DNA of 64,000 nt, from the NCBI RefSeq assembly GCF_015210005.1, contig NZ_MU158698.1:1509611-1573610 (forward strand), read 5' to 3'. Positions 51,602 to 60,812 of this stretch are shown in pieces. Each line of letters starts with the position of its first letter. Position 1 is the stretch's first letter. The position numbers were made by a program, and so were the translations under genes. The notes below the pieces were generated by a model. The model saw only the letters and a list, made by a program, of their open reading frames with translations. It searched no databases and had not been told where the DNA came from. Source of the stretch: Sphingobacterium hungaricum. GTDB taxonomy: Bacteria > Bacteroidota > Bacteroidia > Sphingobacteriales > Sphingobacteriaceae.

Positions 51602-53005
51602 ATGATACATAAACTACGGTTATTAACGATTCTACTTTTTCTTAGCTTAGCAGGTTATTCCCAGTTAAGGCTTCCGCATGTACTTTCGGACAACATGGTT
51701 CTACAGCGCAATTCTACCGTTCAGGTTTGGGGATGGGGAAGAGCCGCTTCTACCGTTGCTATTACTGCTTCTTGGTCGAAAGATACTGTTCGAACAGTCA
51801 TTGATGGTGGCGGAACATGGAGAGCAGAGCTTCCTACGATTGAGGCTGGGGGCCCATACACGGTAAGTGTTGAATCTGGAAACCAAAAAATAACCTTGCA
51901 AAATTTGCTTCTGGGCGATGTCTGGCTTTGTTCAGGCCAATCAAATATGGAATGGGGAGGTGAACAGAACCTTAAAGAAATCTTAGATGAATTGCCTCAG
52001 GTGAATGATAATCAAATCCGTTTGCTGCAAGTGAGCCGTTATGCGGCAGACTATCCTCAAGAAGACATTACCGATTCTTGGCAAGTATTAAATGCTGAAA
52101 ATTTACGTTCGTTCTCTGCTATAGGGTACTTCATTGCAAAAGAATTCCGCAAGGAACTGAATGTTCCGATTGGCATCATCAATGCAAGCTGGGGAGGAAC
52201 GCCAGCAGAAGTCTGGACTCCATCCTACTACATCAATAACGATTCCCGCCTTTTGGAAGCTTCCGAAAAACAAACTGCCGCTTCTTTCCGTCCACACCGC
52301 AAAGGCGTTTTGTGGAACAGCATGATTTATCCCTTAAAAAACCTGAAAATTTCAGGTGCATTTTGGTACCAAGGGGAAAGCAATGTAGGCACATGGTCGA
52401 GTTATGATCAGCTGATGCAGAATCTGATTGCTTCTTGGCGGACAGCATGGAACGAGACATTGCCATTCTATTTTGTACAGATTGCCCCATTTAATTACAA
52501 CAACAAAACAGCTTTAGCTTCTTTATTGCGCGAGCAACAACTAAAAACTGTACAAGCTGTTCCGGAAACCGGAATGGTGGTAGTGTCGGATTTAGTTGAT
52601 AATGTTGCCGATATTCATCCCATTCAAAAACGTGCTGTCGCGCAGCGCCTAGCGGCTATTGCGCTGCATGACCATTACCAAAAGAAAGGTCAAGACTACA
52701 AATCACCGCTGTACAAAAGCCATGAAATCAAAGGCAAAACAATTGTCGTTGACTTTGATTTTCTGAGCAATGGATTGGTGATTAAAGATGCACCGTTAAC
52801 GGACATTTACATCGCTGGCGCAGACCAAGTCTTTCATCCGGCCAAAGCTGCCGTGCAAGGAAACAAGCTAGTTGTTTCTTCAACAGAAGTTTCTGCTCCG
52901 GTTGCGGTGCGGTTCGGATTTAGCGAGTCGGCGATGCCAAATCTATTCAATAGCAAAGGATTGCCCGTTGCTCCATTCCGAACAGATAACTGGATTTTAA
53001 AATAA
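51602..53005 (+). CDS. sialate-type O-acetylesterase
   Basis: Exported carbohydrate esterase of 467 residues, removing O-acetyl groups from glycans. The ATG giving MIHKLRLLTILLFL begins a clear signal peptide ending in LAGYSQ. The SASA-type SGNH catalytic domain has nucleophile Ser in WLCSGQSNMEWGG, the second block SWGGTPAEVW, WYQGESNV, and the DIHPIQK segment with the Asp-x-His pair. An N-terminal Ig-like domain (about 20-100) begins with LRLPHVLSDNMVLQRN, as usual. Here, leading a run of rhamnosidases, it most likely deacetylates plant glycans such as pectin before debranching. Confidence 0.92.
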   Translation: MIHKLRLLTILLFLSLAGYSQLRLPHVLSDNMVLQRNSTVQVWGWGRAASTVAITASWSKDTVRTVIDGGGTWRAELPTIEAGGPYTVSVESGNQKITLQNLLLGDVWLCSGQSNMEWGGEQNLKEILDELPQVNDNQIRLLQVSRYAADYPQEDITDSWQVLNAENLRSFSAIGYFIAKEFRKELNVPIGIINASWGGTPAEVWTPSYYINNDSRLLEASEKQTAASFRPHRKGVLWNSMIYPLKNLKISGAFWYQGESNVGTWSSYDQLMQNLIASWRTAWNETLPFYFVQIAPFNYNNKTALASLLREQQLKTVQAVPETGMVVVSDLVDNVADIHPIQKRAVAQRLAAIALHDHYQKKGQDYKSPLYKSHEIKGKTIVVDFDFLSNGLVIKDAPLTDIYIAGADQVFHPAKAAVQGNKLVVSSTEVSAPVAVRFGFSESAMPNLFNSKGLPVAPFRTDNWILK

Positions 53006-53016
53006 GTTTTACCATT

Positions 53017-53032
53017 CTTCCCTTAGGGGAAG
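53017..53032 (+). terminator. terminator after the O-acetylesterase gene
   Basis: Perfect 6-bp stem CTTCCC (53017-53022) with GGGAAG (53027-53032), loop TTAG, followed by TATTTTT, 11 bases after the stop. It may be leaky, as the next gene starts 35 bases later on the same strand. Confidence 0.6.
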
Positions 53033-53066
53033 TATTTTTCAACATAAATAGTAAAGCCTATTTCGC

Positions 53067-54749
53067 ATGCTCCATAAAACAAACAACAGATTGCTGTTCC
53101 TTTTCCTATTTATCTTCGTTGGCTCCGCTTTTTCAAAAGCATCGACAAAGATCCCGCCAACAGATAGTCCTCGACTAATCAATATCATTAATTTTATCCG
53201 GCAGACGGATTACCGTTTACAAGATGCGGATAGCTTGCTTTTTGATGCGACTGAAAAGCAAATTCAGTTAATGAAGAAATATAATCTTGTCGGAACATTT
53301 CTGTTGCAATATGATGCGTTGATTAATCCAGACTATCAGAAATTGCTAAAAAACGAACTGACACCTGATTTTGAAATTGGTGCGTGGTGGGAAATTACGC
53401 AACCTCATGTGGAAGCGGCGGGAATAACTTGGAGAGGAAAACATCGCTGGGTTTCTACGGCGAACATTGCGTTCACCACGGGCTATACACAAGAAGAAAG
53501 GGAAAAATTAGTTGATGTATACATGGCGAAATTTAAACAGATTTTTGGTCGATACCCCAAATCTGTTGGCTCTTGGTTTATTGATTCGCACACCTTGCTT
53601 TACATGTACGAGAAATACCAAATTGTGGCTTCAAGCAATTGCAAAGATCAAGTTGGCACCGATGGATACACGCTTTGGGGCGGCTACTGGAATCAGGCTT
53701 ATTATCCAAGCAAACTGAATGCCTACATGCCTGCGCAAACCAAGGAAAGCCAGATTCCGGTTCCGATTTTCAGAATGCTTGGCAGCGATCCGATTTATCA
53801 ATATGACATGGGCGTAGGAACTTCTGGACAAGGCGTGATTACCTTAGAACCTGTTTACCGCGATGGCGGAATGAATAAAAACTGGACAACCCATTTCCTG
53901 AAAAGCATTGTCGATCAGCCTAGTTTAGCATTTAATTATGCGCAGGCAGGACAAGAAAATTCGTTTACGTGGGATGAAATGAAAACCGGATTGGAAATGC
54001 AATTCCCAATTTTAGATTCTTTAAGAAATGCAGGAAAAATACGGGTCGAAACATTGGAACAGTCTGGACTTTGGTTCAAAAAAATGTTCGATCATACGCC
54101 TGCAACGGCGGTTACCGCGTTGGATGATTATAGAGATCAAGGCAATAAAAGTGTATGGTACAACAGCCGATATTACCGCGCCAATTTGTATTGGGAAAAG
54201 CAAGGATTTCGTTTTCGGGATATACATTTGTTCGATGAAGGCCTTAAATCAGCTTATTACGACAAACCTGGAACTGGCGGACAATTCTTTTATTCGACAC
54301 TTCCGTTTATCGACGGTTTTTTCTGGAGTACACAAACCGAACGAGCTGGCTTGCGTTTGGTGAAAAATGAAAATGGACAGCAGCAAGAACTTATTCTAAA
54401 AAATCCTTCGGTGAAAGAATCTGCGAAAGACAAGCTTCTGATCACCTGTACTGATCAATTTGAGAACACATTTACAATTACGTTATCCGAACAGAATATC
54501 GATGTAGGCTGTCAACCAAAGGATAAAAAGTTGAACTGGTTTCTTGAGCTGAAAGTGCCAAAAGAACGTCTAGACCAATTGCCTTTTCAGGCTGTGGAAA
54601 ATAAAAGCATTGATGCCTTATTTCAAGATTTTGCTTACAAAATATCTTTTAAGAAAGGCTATATTACAAAAGGAAATGGAAACGATTATGTTTTTAGGTT
54701 ATATCCTTCCCAACATACAGTTGCAATAGACATGCACGCTTCTTTATAG
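53067..54749 (+). CDS. exported hydrolase-like protein of unknown family
   Basis: Exported 560-residue protein with the signal ending near AFSKAS. Residues about 35-360 read as a barrel of the polysaccharide-deacetylase or GH57/GH38-like kind: INIINFIRQTDYRLQDADSLLFDATEKQIQLMKKYNLVGTFLLQYDAL, FEIGAWWEITQPHVEAAGITWRG, and YPKSVGSWFIDSHTLLYMYEKY. Strong Asp/Glu/His candidates are ALINPDY, WWEITQPHVE and WFIDSHT. The C-terminal 200 residues look like a beta-sandwich. I cannot assign a named family. Its place between an acetylesterase and two rhamnosidase-type genes suggests a new or rare carbohydrate-active enzyme. Confidence 0.6.
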   Translation: MLHKTNNRLLFLFLFIFVGSAFSKASTKIPPTDSPRLINIINFIRQTDYRLQDADSLLFDATEKQIQLMKKYNLVGTFLLQYDALINPDYQKLLKNELTPDFEIGAWWEITQPHVEAAGITWRGKHRWVSTANIAFTTGYTQEEREKLVDVYMAKFKQIFGRYPKSVGSWFIDSHTLLYMYEKYQIVASSNCKDQVGTDGYTLWGGYWNQAYYPSKLNAYMPAQTKESQIPVPIFRMLGSDPIYQYDMGVGTSGQGVITLEPVYRDGGMNKNWTTHFLKSIVDQPSLAFNYAQAGQENSFTWDEMKTGLEMQFPILDSLRNAGKIRVETLEQSGLWFKKMFDHTPATAVTALDDYRDQGNKSVWYNSRYYRANLYWEKQGFRFRDIHLFDEGLKSAYYDKPGTGGQFFYSTLPFIDGFFWSTQTERAGLRLVKNENGQQQELILKNPSVKESAKDKLLITCTDQFENTFTITLSEQNIDVGCQPKDKKLNWFLELKVPKERLDQLPFQAVENKSIDALFQDFAYKISFKKGYITKGNGNDYVFRLYPSQHTVAIDMHASL

Positions 54750-54806
54750 ATTTTTAAAAGACCAACGATACATGAACTTGAAAATAACAAACAGACTATT
54801 TTAATT

Positions 54807-57458
54807 ATGAAAAAAATATTTTTATTGGCTTTATTGAGTCTTGGAAGCCAATTGTATATACAGGCCAAAGAACCTATTCTTTGCAAACCTATTCAGCTTA
54901 AATGTGAACATTTAATCAATCCAATTGGCATTGACCAACAGTCGCCCCGTCTATCTTGGATGCTGGAAGACAAACGTCAAGGCGCGCTTCAGACCGCTTA
55001 TCAAGTATTAGTCGGCACTGATTCGTTAGCTGTGGTCAATGGTCAGGGTCAGCAATGGGATTCGGGAAAACAAGCTGCAGAAGACATTTTGATCCGATAC
55101 AAAGGTGAGCTACTAAAGCCTTTTACACGTTATTATTGGAAAGTCATTGTTTGGGATAAAGACAGTAAACAGGGAGACTCCGAAGTCGTTGCTTTTGAAA
55201 CCGGAATGAGAGGCGAAAATAATTGGAAAGGTACTTGGATCAGTGACAACAAGGATATCCATCAGCTTCCTGCTCCATATTTTCGAAAAGAATTTACAAG
55301 CAATAAACCAATCAAACGCGCGCGCGCATACATTGCGGCAGCAGGATTATTTGAATTATCGATCAATGGACAACGGATCGGCGATCAGCGATTGGACCCG
55401 ATGTACACACGTTTCGATCGAAGAAATTTATATGTAACTCATGATGTGACTAATGAAGTCAAATCAGGTAAAAATGCCATCGGCGTGATCTTGGGGAATG
55501 GATGGTACAATCATCAATCGCTTGCCGTATGGGATTTCCATAACGCGCCTTGGCGAGCTCGTCCAGCTTTTTGTCTGGACTTGCGCATTGAATATGAAGA
55601 CGGTTCTGTCGAAACAATTGTTTCTGATCAGAACTGGAAGACCGCTAGCGGTCCGATTATAGCGAATAGCATCTATACCGGAGAGCATTACGATGCACGT
55701 TTGGAACAATCAGGTTGGGACAGTCCGGGATTTGATGAGAGCAAGTGGCATGGCATCCGCCTAAGAAGTACGCCATCAAATCTAATTTCATCGCAACAGA
55801 TGGCTCCTGTGCGCCTAGTTAAATCGTACACCGCGAAAAACATCAATAAAATCAACGATACGACCTACGTGTTCGACATGGGGCAAAACATGGCAGGAAT
55901 CACTCAGGTGAAGATTCATGGAGATGAAGGAACGGTTTTGCGTATCAAGCATGGTGAACGCCTTCTTGATGATGGGCGATTGGATATGTCTAACATCGAT
56001 GTGTATTACCGCGGAGATAAAGTCAACGATCCTTTTCAAACCGACATTTTTATTTTGAGCGGTAAAAAGACCGATGAATTCATGCCGAAATTTAATTACA
56101 AAGGATTCCGATATGTGGAAATCACGAGCAGCAAACCTCTAGCATTGAGCAAAGAAAATGTAACTTCTTATTTTATGCACAGCGATGTAGCGCCAGTCGG
56201 ATCCGTCAAAACTTCGTCTTCGCTGATTAACGGCTTATGGCAAGTAACCAACAACGCATACCTCTCAAACTTGATGGGCTATCCAACGGATTGTCCGCAA
56301 CGCGAAAAAAATGGCTGGACAGGAGACGGCCATTTGGCAATAGAAACCGCACTTTATAATTTCGATGGCATCACAGTTTATGAAAAATGGCTGGGAGACC
56401 ATCGCGATGAGCAGCAACCCAATGGTGTTTTGCCGGACATTATTCCGACAGGTGGCTGGGGATATGGAACGGCTAATGGATTGGATTGGACAAGCACAAT
56501 TGCCATCATTCCTTGGGAACTGTATATGTTCTACGGAGACAGCAAAGCTTTAGAAGATTCGTATGAAAACATCAAGCGCTATGTAGATTACGTTACTCGC
56601 ATCAGTCCAAATGGATTGACTACATTCGGCAGAGGCGATTGGGTTCCAGTGAAATCGACTTCAGATTTAGAATTAACCTCATCTGTTTACTATTACGTAG
56701 ATGCGAAAATTCTTGCAGCTGCCGCTAAGCTTTTCGGAAAAGAAGAAGATTATCGTCAGTACAGTGCATTGCGCGATAAAATCAAAGAAGCAATCAATGC
56801 TAAATTTCTTAACCGCGAGAAAGGGATTTATGCGAGCGGTACACAAACTGAATTAAGCGTACCCTTGCACTGGGGCGTAGTTCCAGATGATATGAAAGCC
56901 AAAGTCGCATTCAATCTGAACAAGAAAGTAGAAGAAACAAATTTTCATTTAGACGTAGGCGTTTTAGGTGCAAAAGCACTGCTTAATGCGCTGAACAACA
57001 ACGGCTACAGCGAATCTGCGTATAAAGTAGCTGTGCAGGACACCTATCCATCTTGGGGATGGTGGGTCGTTAACGGTGCGACAACTTTACTTGAAAATTG
57101 GGATTTAGATGCGAAAAGAGACATTTCAGATAACCACATGATGTTCGGTGAAATCGGTGGCTGGTTCTTCAAATCAATTGGCGGAATTCTTCCTGACCCA
57201 GAAAAGCCAGGTTTTAAACATATTTTGTTGCGCCCGATTTTCCCAGAGGGATTGAATGAATCCGAAGTGAGCCATTTATCGCCTTATGGAAATATCCTTT
57301 CCAAATGGAATCGCGAAAAGCGGAATTATGTGACTTACGAAATAGAAATACCAGCAAATTCCACAGCTACATTACAGCTTCCGGACAATGCCGAAGATAA
57401 AACGCCGTTGAATTTAACAGCGGGTAAACACAAACTAAAAATTAAACTTAAACAATAG
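54807..57458 (+). CDS. alpha-L-rhamnosidase, GH78 (second)
   Basis: Exported 883-residue alpha-L-rhamnosidase with signal MKKIFLLALLSLGSQLYIQA. The order matches the family: N-terminal Ig-like domain with LKCEHLINPIGIDQQSPRLSW, rhamnosidase N domain (about 150-330, ARAYIAAAGLFELSINGQRIGD), concanavalin-like segment, and catalytic (alpha/alpha)6 barrel. The signature DCPQREKNGWTGD is at 495-507, holding the Asp, Glu, Trp and Asp described for GH78. A C-terminal beta domain ends in HKLKIKLKQ. This signature differs from the first GH78 at 4290-7001, so the two probably handle different linkages. It lies 57 bases downstream of the unknown hydrolase. Confidence 0.94.
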   Translation: MKKIFLLALLSLGSQLYIQAKEPILCKPIQLKCEHLINPIGIDQQSPRLSWMLEDKRQGALQTAYQVLVGTDSLAVVNGQGQQWDSGKQAAEDILIRYKGELLKPFTRYYWKVIVWDKDSKQGDSEVVAFETGMRGENNWKGTWISDNKDIHQLPAPYFRKEFTSNKPIKRARAYIAAAGLFELSINGQRIGDQRLDPMYTRFDRRNLYVTHDVTNEVKSGKNAIGVILGNGWYNHQSLAVWDFHNAPWRARPAFCLDLRIEYEDGSVETIVSDQNWKTASGPIIANSIYTGEHYDARLEQSGWDSPGFDESKWHGIRLRSTPSNLISSQQMAPVRLVKSYTAKNINKINDTTYVFDMGQNMAGITQVKIHGDEGTVLRIKHGERLLDDGRLDMSNIDVYYRGDKVNDPFQTDIFILSGKKTDEFMPKFNYKGFRYVEITSSKPLALSKENVTSYFMHSDVAPVGSVKTSSSLINGLWQVTNNAYLSNLMGYPTDCPQREKNGWTGDGHLAIETALYNFDGITVYEKWLGDHRDEQQPNGVLPDIIPTGGWGYGTANGLDWTSTIAIIPWELYMFYGDSKALEDSYENIKRYVDYVTRISPNGLTTFGRGDWVPVKSTSDLELTSSVYYYVDAKILAAAAKLFGKEEDYRQYSALRDKIKEAINAKFLNREKGIYASGTQTELSVPLHWGVVPDDMKAKVAFNLNKKVEETNFHLDVGVLGAKALLNALNNNGYSESAYKVAVQDTYPSWGWWVVNGATTLLENWDLDAKRDISDNHMMFGEIGGWFFKSIGGILPDPEKPGFKHILLRPIFPEGLNESEVSHLSPYGNILSKWNREKRNYVTYEIEIPANSTATLQLPDNAEDKTPLNLTAGKHKLKIKLKQ

Positions 57459-57564
57459 GAAGTTGGATAGATCAAACGGCTAATATTCTGACCAGTAGGA
57501 AATATTTTGTCAAAAAACACAAGCGAATTCCCATTTCAGATAAACGCTAATTTTTAAACTGTTA

Positions 57565-57572
57565 TAAATTTG
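57565..57572 (+). promoter_or_regulatory. -7 box upstream of the GH106-like gene
   Basis: TAAATTTG, an exact TAnnTTTG match, 42 bases before the start codon in a 156-base gap. No good -33 is visible. It suggests an internal promoter serving the hydrolase and the AraC gene. Confidence 0.4.
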
Positions 57573-57614
57573 TAAGTAACGCATAGAAATTATAAACCCC
57601 TTACTACTAACAGT

Positions 57615-59765
57615 ATGAAATATTTGATGCTTTTTCTAACGGCTTTTGCCGGTTTTCATTTGACGATATCTGCTCAAGAGTCGAATAACACAGCGAAGGA
57701 ATTCCAGTCTTTGGCCGATGAGCACCGTCCGATACCGCTTTGGTTTTGGAATAATACAGAAGTAGTTCCCGCTGAGATCAAACTCCAGTTGGAGCAGATT
57801 AAAAAAGCAGGCTATGGAGGGGTTAGCATTTTACCGTTTGGAAAAGATTTCAAACCTAAATACCTAACGGAAAGTTATTTTGATGCATACCGAGCGAGCA
57901 TCGAAGAAGCTAAAAATTTAGGCCTTAAACTTCACATTTATGATGAATATGGTTTTCCGAGCGGAACTGCTGGCGATATCAATGGCGACGGCGTGGGCCG
58001 ATTCAAACAGCGCTATCCTCATTTAACGAACAAACGATTAGATAAAACAGAATTTCTTCCGAAATCGTCCGCATCCTTTTCTGTAAAATTACAAGAGGAG
58101 GGTTTAATGGCTGTCGTTGCAATGGACAGCTTGAATTATCGCCGCATCGATTTGAGCGGCAACATAAAGCAAGGGCTTTTGACATGGAAAGTTCCGGCAG
58201 GAGCATGGAAAATCATGGCATTTCATTGTGTGGATGCTGGTAATTCAATTATGGATTACCTCGATCCAGAAGCGGCGGATTTATACATCGCCATGACGCA
58301 CGAAGAATACTTCAAACGTTTTGGTTCATATTTCGGAAATGTTGTCGAAGGCACTTTTTTCGATGAGCCAACCATGTATTATGCGGAAGGCAGAACATGG
58401 ACGCCAAAGTTTAACGAAAAGTTTAAGAAAAAATACGGTTTCAATCCTGCGCTTTTATATCCTGCTTTATGGTATGACATCGGAGAAGAAACTGCTGAAG
58501 CAAGAAATTATTTACACGCCTTTCGTTCGGAACTTTTTGCCGAAGGCTATATCAGGAAAGTGAATGAATGGAGCAATAAACATGGAGTTTATGCTACTGG
58601 ACATTTAGATAATGAAGAAATTTTAAATGCTGTCGGTACTTCAGGTGATTTCATGAAAACCTTCAAATACCTCGATGCGCCGGGCATCGACAAAATCGGC
58701 GGAAACAGACCTGCTGAACGTTTTTACAAATTGATCAGTTCGGCAGCTTATAATTGGGATAAATACCGTGTCATGTCGGAAACGTATGGCGACATGGGCA
58801 ACATCAGCTGGAATCAGATTTTTGGCATCGCCATGGACCAATATGCAAAAGGCATCAACACGCTGATTCCGCATGCGGTTTGGTACAACGATCAGAAAGT
58901 CACTTTCCTGCCAGAATTGTCTTTGCGCAATCCTTTATATGCCGACAGCTTGCAGATTTTCAACGATTACCTGACTCGCCTGAATGTTGTTTTGAAAAAT
59001 GATGCGCGCTGGCTGGGAGACGTTGCCATTTTGTACCCGATTCAAAGCATGCAGGGCGATCATTATTTTGACGGTCCGCTAGGCCATTACAAAGGTGGCG
59101 TTGAATTACCGTACTTGGATTATACAGACATCAGTGTGAATCTTTTTGATAGTTTGGGTTATGACCACATGTATTTGCACCCTGAAGTTTTAGATGAGCA
59201 ATGCCAAACCAAAAACGGTAAATTAGTAATGAACAATAAAAGACAGCACAATGCTTTTTCCGTGATTGTTGTACCTGCATCAAATACCATCAGCTTAAGC
59301 AATTTGAATAAAATTCAGTCATTCGCCGAAGGCGGAGGAACTGTAATCTTCTCTAATCAATTGCCGAAGCAAGCAACAATTAAAAAAGCGAATGCTTCTG
59401 TCGCTTCTATTTTGGACAAAATGCTGAAGATGGACAATGTTCATTTTATTGATAAACCGACGGTGAAGAATCTGGAAACAGCTTTAGCATCCGTTAAAAC
59501 TCCATTCTTATTAAAATTTGAACAGGATGCACTACCTGTCATTCAGAAAGAACGCGATGGAAAAAGAAATCTGTTTCTTGCAAATGCTTCGCAAGAAAGT
59601 AAATCTCCAACATTTGTATTGGAAGGAGAGTTTTCATTATCGAGCTGGGATCCACACACTGGAGAAATCACAGAAAATCCGGTGGGCATAAGCTTTGATG
59701 GGAAAACGACCCGTGTGCATATGGAACTTGCGCCTTTTAAATCAATCTTTTTGATTGAAAAATAA
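57615..59765 (+). CDS. glycoside hydrolase, GH106-like (putative alpha-L-rhamnosidase)
   Basis: Exported 716-residue enzyme with the signal ending near TISAQ. The start of the catalytic barrel, PIPLWFWNNTEVVPAEIKLQL and IKKAGYGGVSILPFG, then GLKLHIYDEYGFPSG, is typical of the GH106-related group of rhamnosidases; EGTFFDEPTMYY and HLDNEE give acidic candidates. It is shorter than classical GH106 enzymes of about 1000 residues and seems to lack their long C-terminal domains. A C-terminal glutamine-amidotransferase-like or beta-sandwich part follows (about 470-716). The GH78 neighbour supports rhamnose as the target. Other catalytic families of this fold cannot be excluded. Confidence 0.65.
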   Translation: MKYLMLFLTAFAGFHLTISAQESNNTAKEFQSLADEHRPIPLWFWNNTEVVPAEIKLQLEQIKKAGYGGVSILPFGKDFKPKYLTESYFDAYRASIEEAKNLGLKLHIYDEYGFPSGTAGDINGDGVGRFKQRYPHLTNKRLDKTEFLPKSSASFSVKLQEEGLMAVVAMDSLNYRRIDLSGNIKQGLLTWKVPAGAWKIMAFHCVDAGNSIMDYLDPEAADLYIAMTHEEYFKRFGSYFGNVVEGTFFDEPTMYYAEGRTWTPKFNEKFKKKYGFNPALLYPALWYDIGEETAEARNYLHAFRSELFAEGYIRKVNEWSNKHGVYATGHLDNEEILNAVGTSGDFMKTFKYLDAPGIDKIGGNRPAERFYKLISSAAYNWDKYRVMSETYGDMGNISWNQIFGIAMDQYAKGINTLIPHAVWYNDQKVTFLPELSLRNPLYADSLQIFNDYLTRLNVVLKNDARWLGDVAILYPIQSMQGDHYFDGPLGHYKGGVELPYLDYTDISVNLFDSLGYDHMYLHPEVLDEQCQTKNGKLVMNNKRQHNAFSVIVVPASNTISLSNLNKIQSFAEGGGTVIFSNQLPKQATIKKANASVASILDKMLKMDNVHFIDKPTVKNLETALASVKTPFLLKFEQDALPVIQKERDGKRNLFLANASQESKSPTFVLEGEFSLSSWDPHTGEITENPVGISFDGKTTRVHMELAPFKSIFLIEK

Positions 59766-59798
59766 AGTGAAAATCGGATATTGTCTTGAACTGATTTT

Positions 59799-60692
59799 AT
59801 GGAAAGTTACTATAAATATTTACCGACAAGCGGAGAAGACGACAAATGGGGTATGACTCTATTAAACGCCGGTTGCGGAGAGATTATGGATACTGAATCC
59901 TATCCTGTTCAAAACCATCCTGCTCCGTATCAATTTAAGTGGCAAAATGGGCGTTTGCTACAAGAATATCAGTTGATTTATATTTCGAAAGGCGAAGGCA
60001 TTTTCGAGTCCGAAAGTGCCGGCACAATGCCGGTACATGCGGGCACCATCATTTTGTTGTTCCCTGGCGAATGGCATCGATACTGTCCGAATCTAAATAC
60101 AGGATGGGTAGAGTATTGGGTCGGATTTAAAGGAAATATTGCAGATTCGATCTTAGAAAATTCGTTTTTCCAGCGAAAATCCCCCTTAATCCATACGGGA
60201 ATCCGTCCAGATATTATCAGCCTGTATCAAGATATTATGGTTCATACGCAAACCGAATCGCCCGGTTATCAGCCTTTGGTTAGCGGAATGGTCGTGCATC
60301 TTTTAGGGTTAATTTACTCTTTGACAAAACAGCAGGGACTTGCTCAAGAAATCGGCGACCATCAGCAGCTTGTACAGAAAGCCATGGTCTTGATTCGGGA
60401 AGTGACGGAAACAAAAATCACATTGGAAGATATCGCCGACCAATTGCAGATTGGCTATTCGCTGTTTCGTAAAATATTTAAAAAACATACCGGTCTGGCT
60501 CCGGGACAATACCTCAATCAATTAAAAATTGAACGTGCAAAAAACCATCTTTTGTACTCTGATAAGCTCATCAAGGAAATTGCATACGAGCTAAATTTTG
60601 AATCCGAATATTACTTTTCAAAATTTTTTAAAGAAAAAACCGGCTTTTCCCCATTAGCCTTCAAAAAGAACTATACCCTCGTTCGAACCTAA
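59799..60692 (+). CDS. AraC-family transcriptional regulator
   Basis: Cytoplasmic sugar-responsive regulator of 297 residues. A cupin-type N-terminal domain (about 30-150) shows FKWQNGRLLQEYQLIYISKGEGIFESESAGTMPVHAGTIILLFPGEWHRY, where the ligand would bind. The two helix-turn-helix motifs (about 200-290) have KITLEDIADQLQIGYSLFRKIFKKHTGLAPGQYLNQLKIERAK and IKEIAYELNFESEYYFSKFFKEKTGFSPLAFKK. It starts 33 bases after the hydrolase gene. It likely controls this locus, including the downstream isomerase and SusC, in response to a released sugar such as rhamnose or arabinose. Confidence 0.94.
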   Translation: MESYYKYLPTSGEDDKWGMTLLNAGCGEIMDTESYPVQNHPAPYQFKWQNGRLLQEYQLIYISKGEGIFESESAGTMPVHAGTIILLFPGEWHRYCPNLNTGWVEYWVGFKGNIADSILENSFFQRKSPLIHTGIRPDIISLYQDIMVHTQTESPGYQPLVSGMVVHLLGLIYSLTKQQGLAQEIGDHQQLVQKAMVLIREVTETKITLEDIADQLQIGYSLFRKIFKKHTGLAPGQYLNQLKIERAKNHLLYSDKLIKEIAYELNFESEYYFSKFFKEKTGFSPLAFKKNYTLVRT

Positions 60693-60735
60693 GCGACAAA
60701 TCCCAAAATTTACAGTATATATGTCATTTTCTGCA

Positions 60736-60766
60736 TGTTACAAGATTGTGACAGCAGATATATTTG
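60736..60766 (+). promoter_or_regulatory. isomerase/SusC promoter with candidate AraC site
   Basis: TGTTACA (60736-60742) and TGTGACA (60747-60753) form a direct repeat with an 11-base period, as AraC-type proteins bind. An exact -7 box TATATTTG follows at 60759-60766, where the -33 would overlap the repeats. The start codon is 47 bases further on. Confidence 0.4.
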
Positions 60767-60812
60767 CTATAACAATTTATAAATCTAGGACTAATAATCT
60801 ACACTATTTTGT

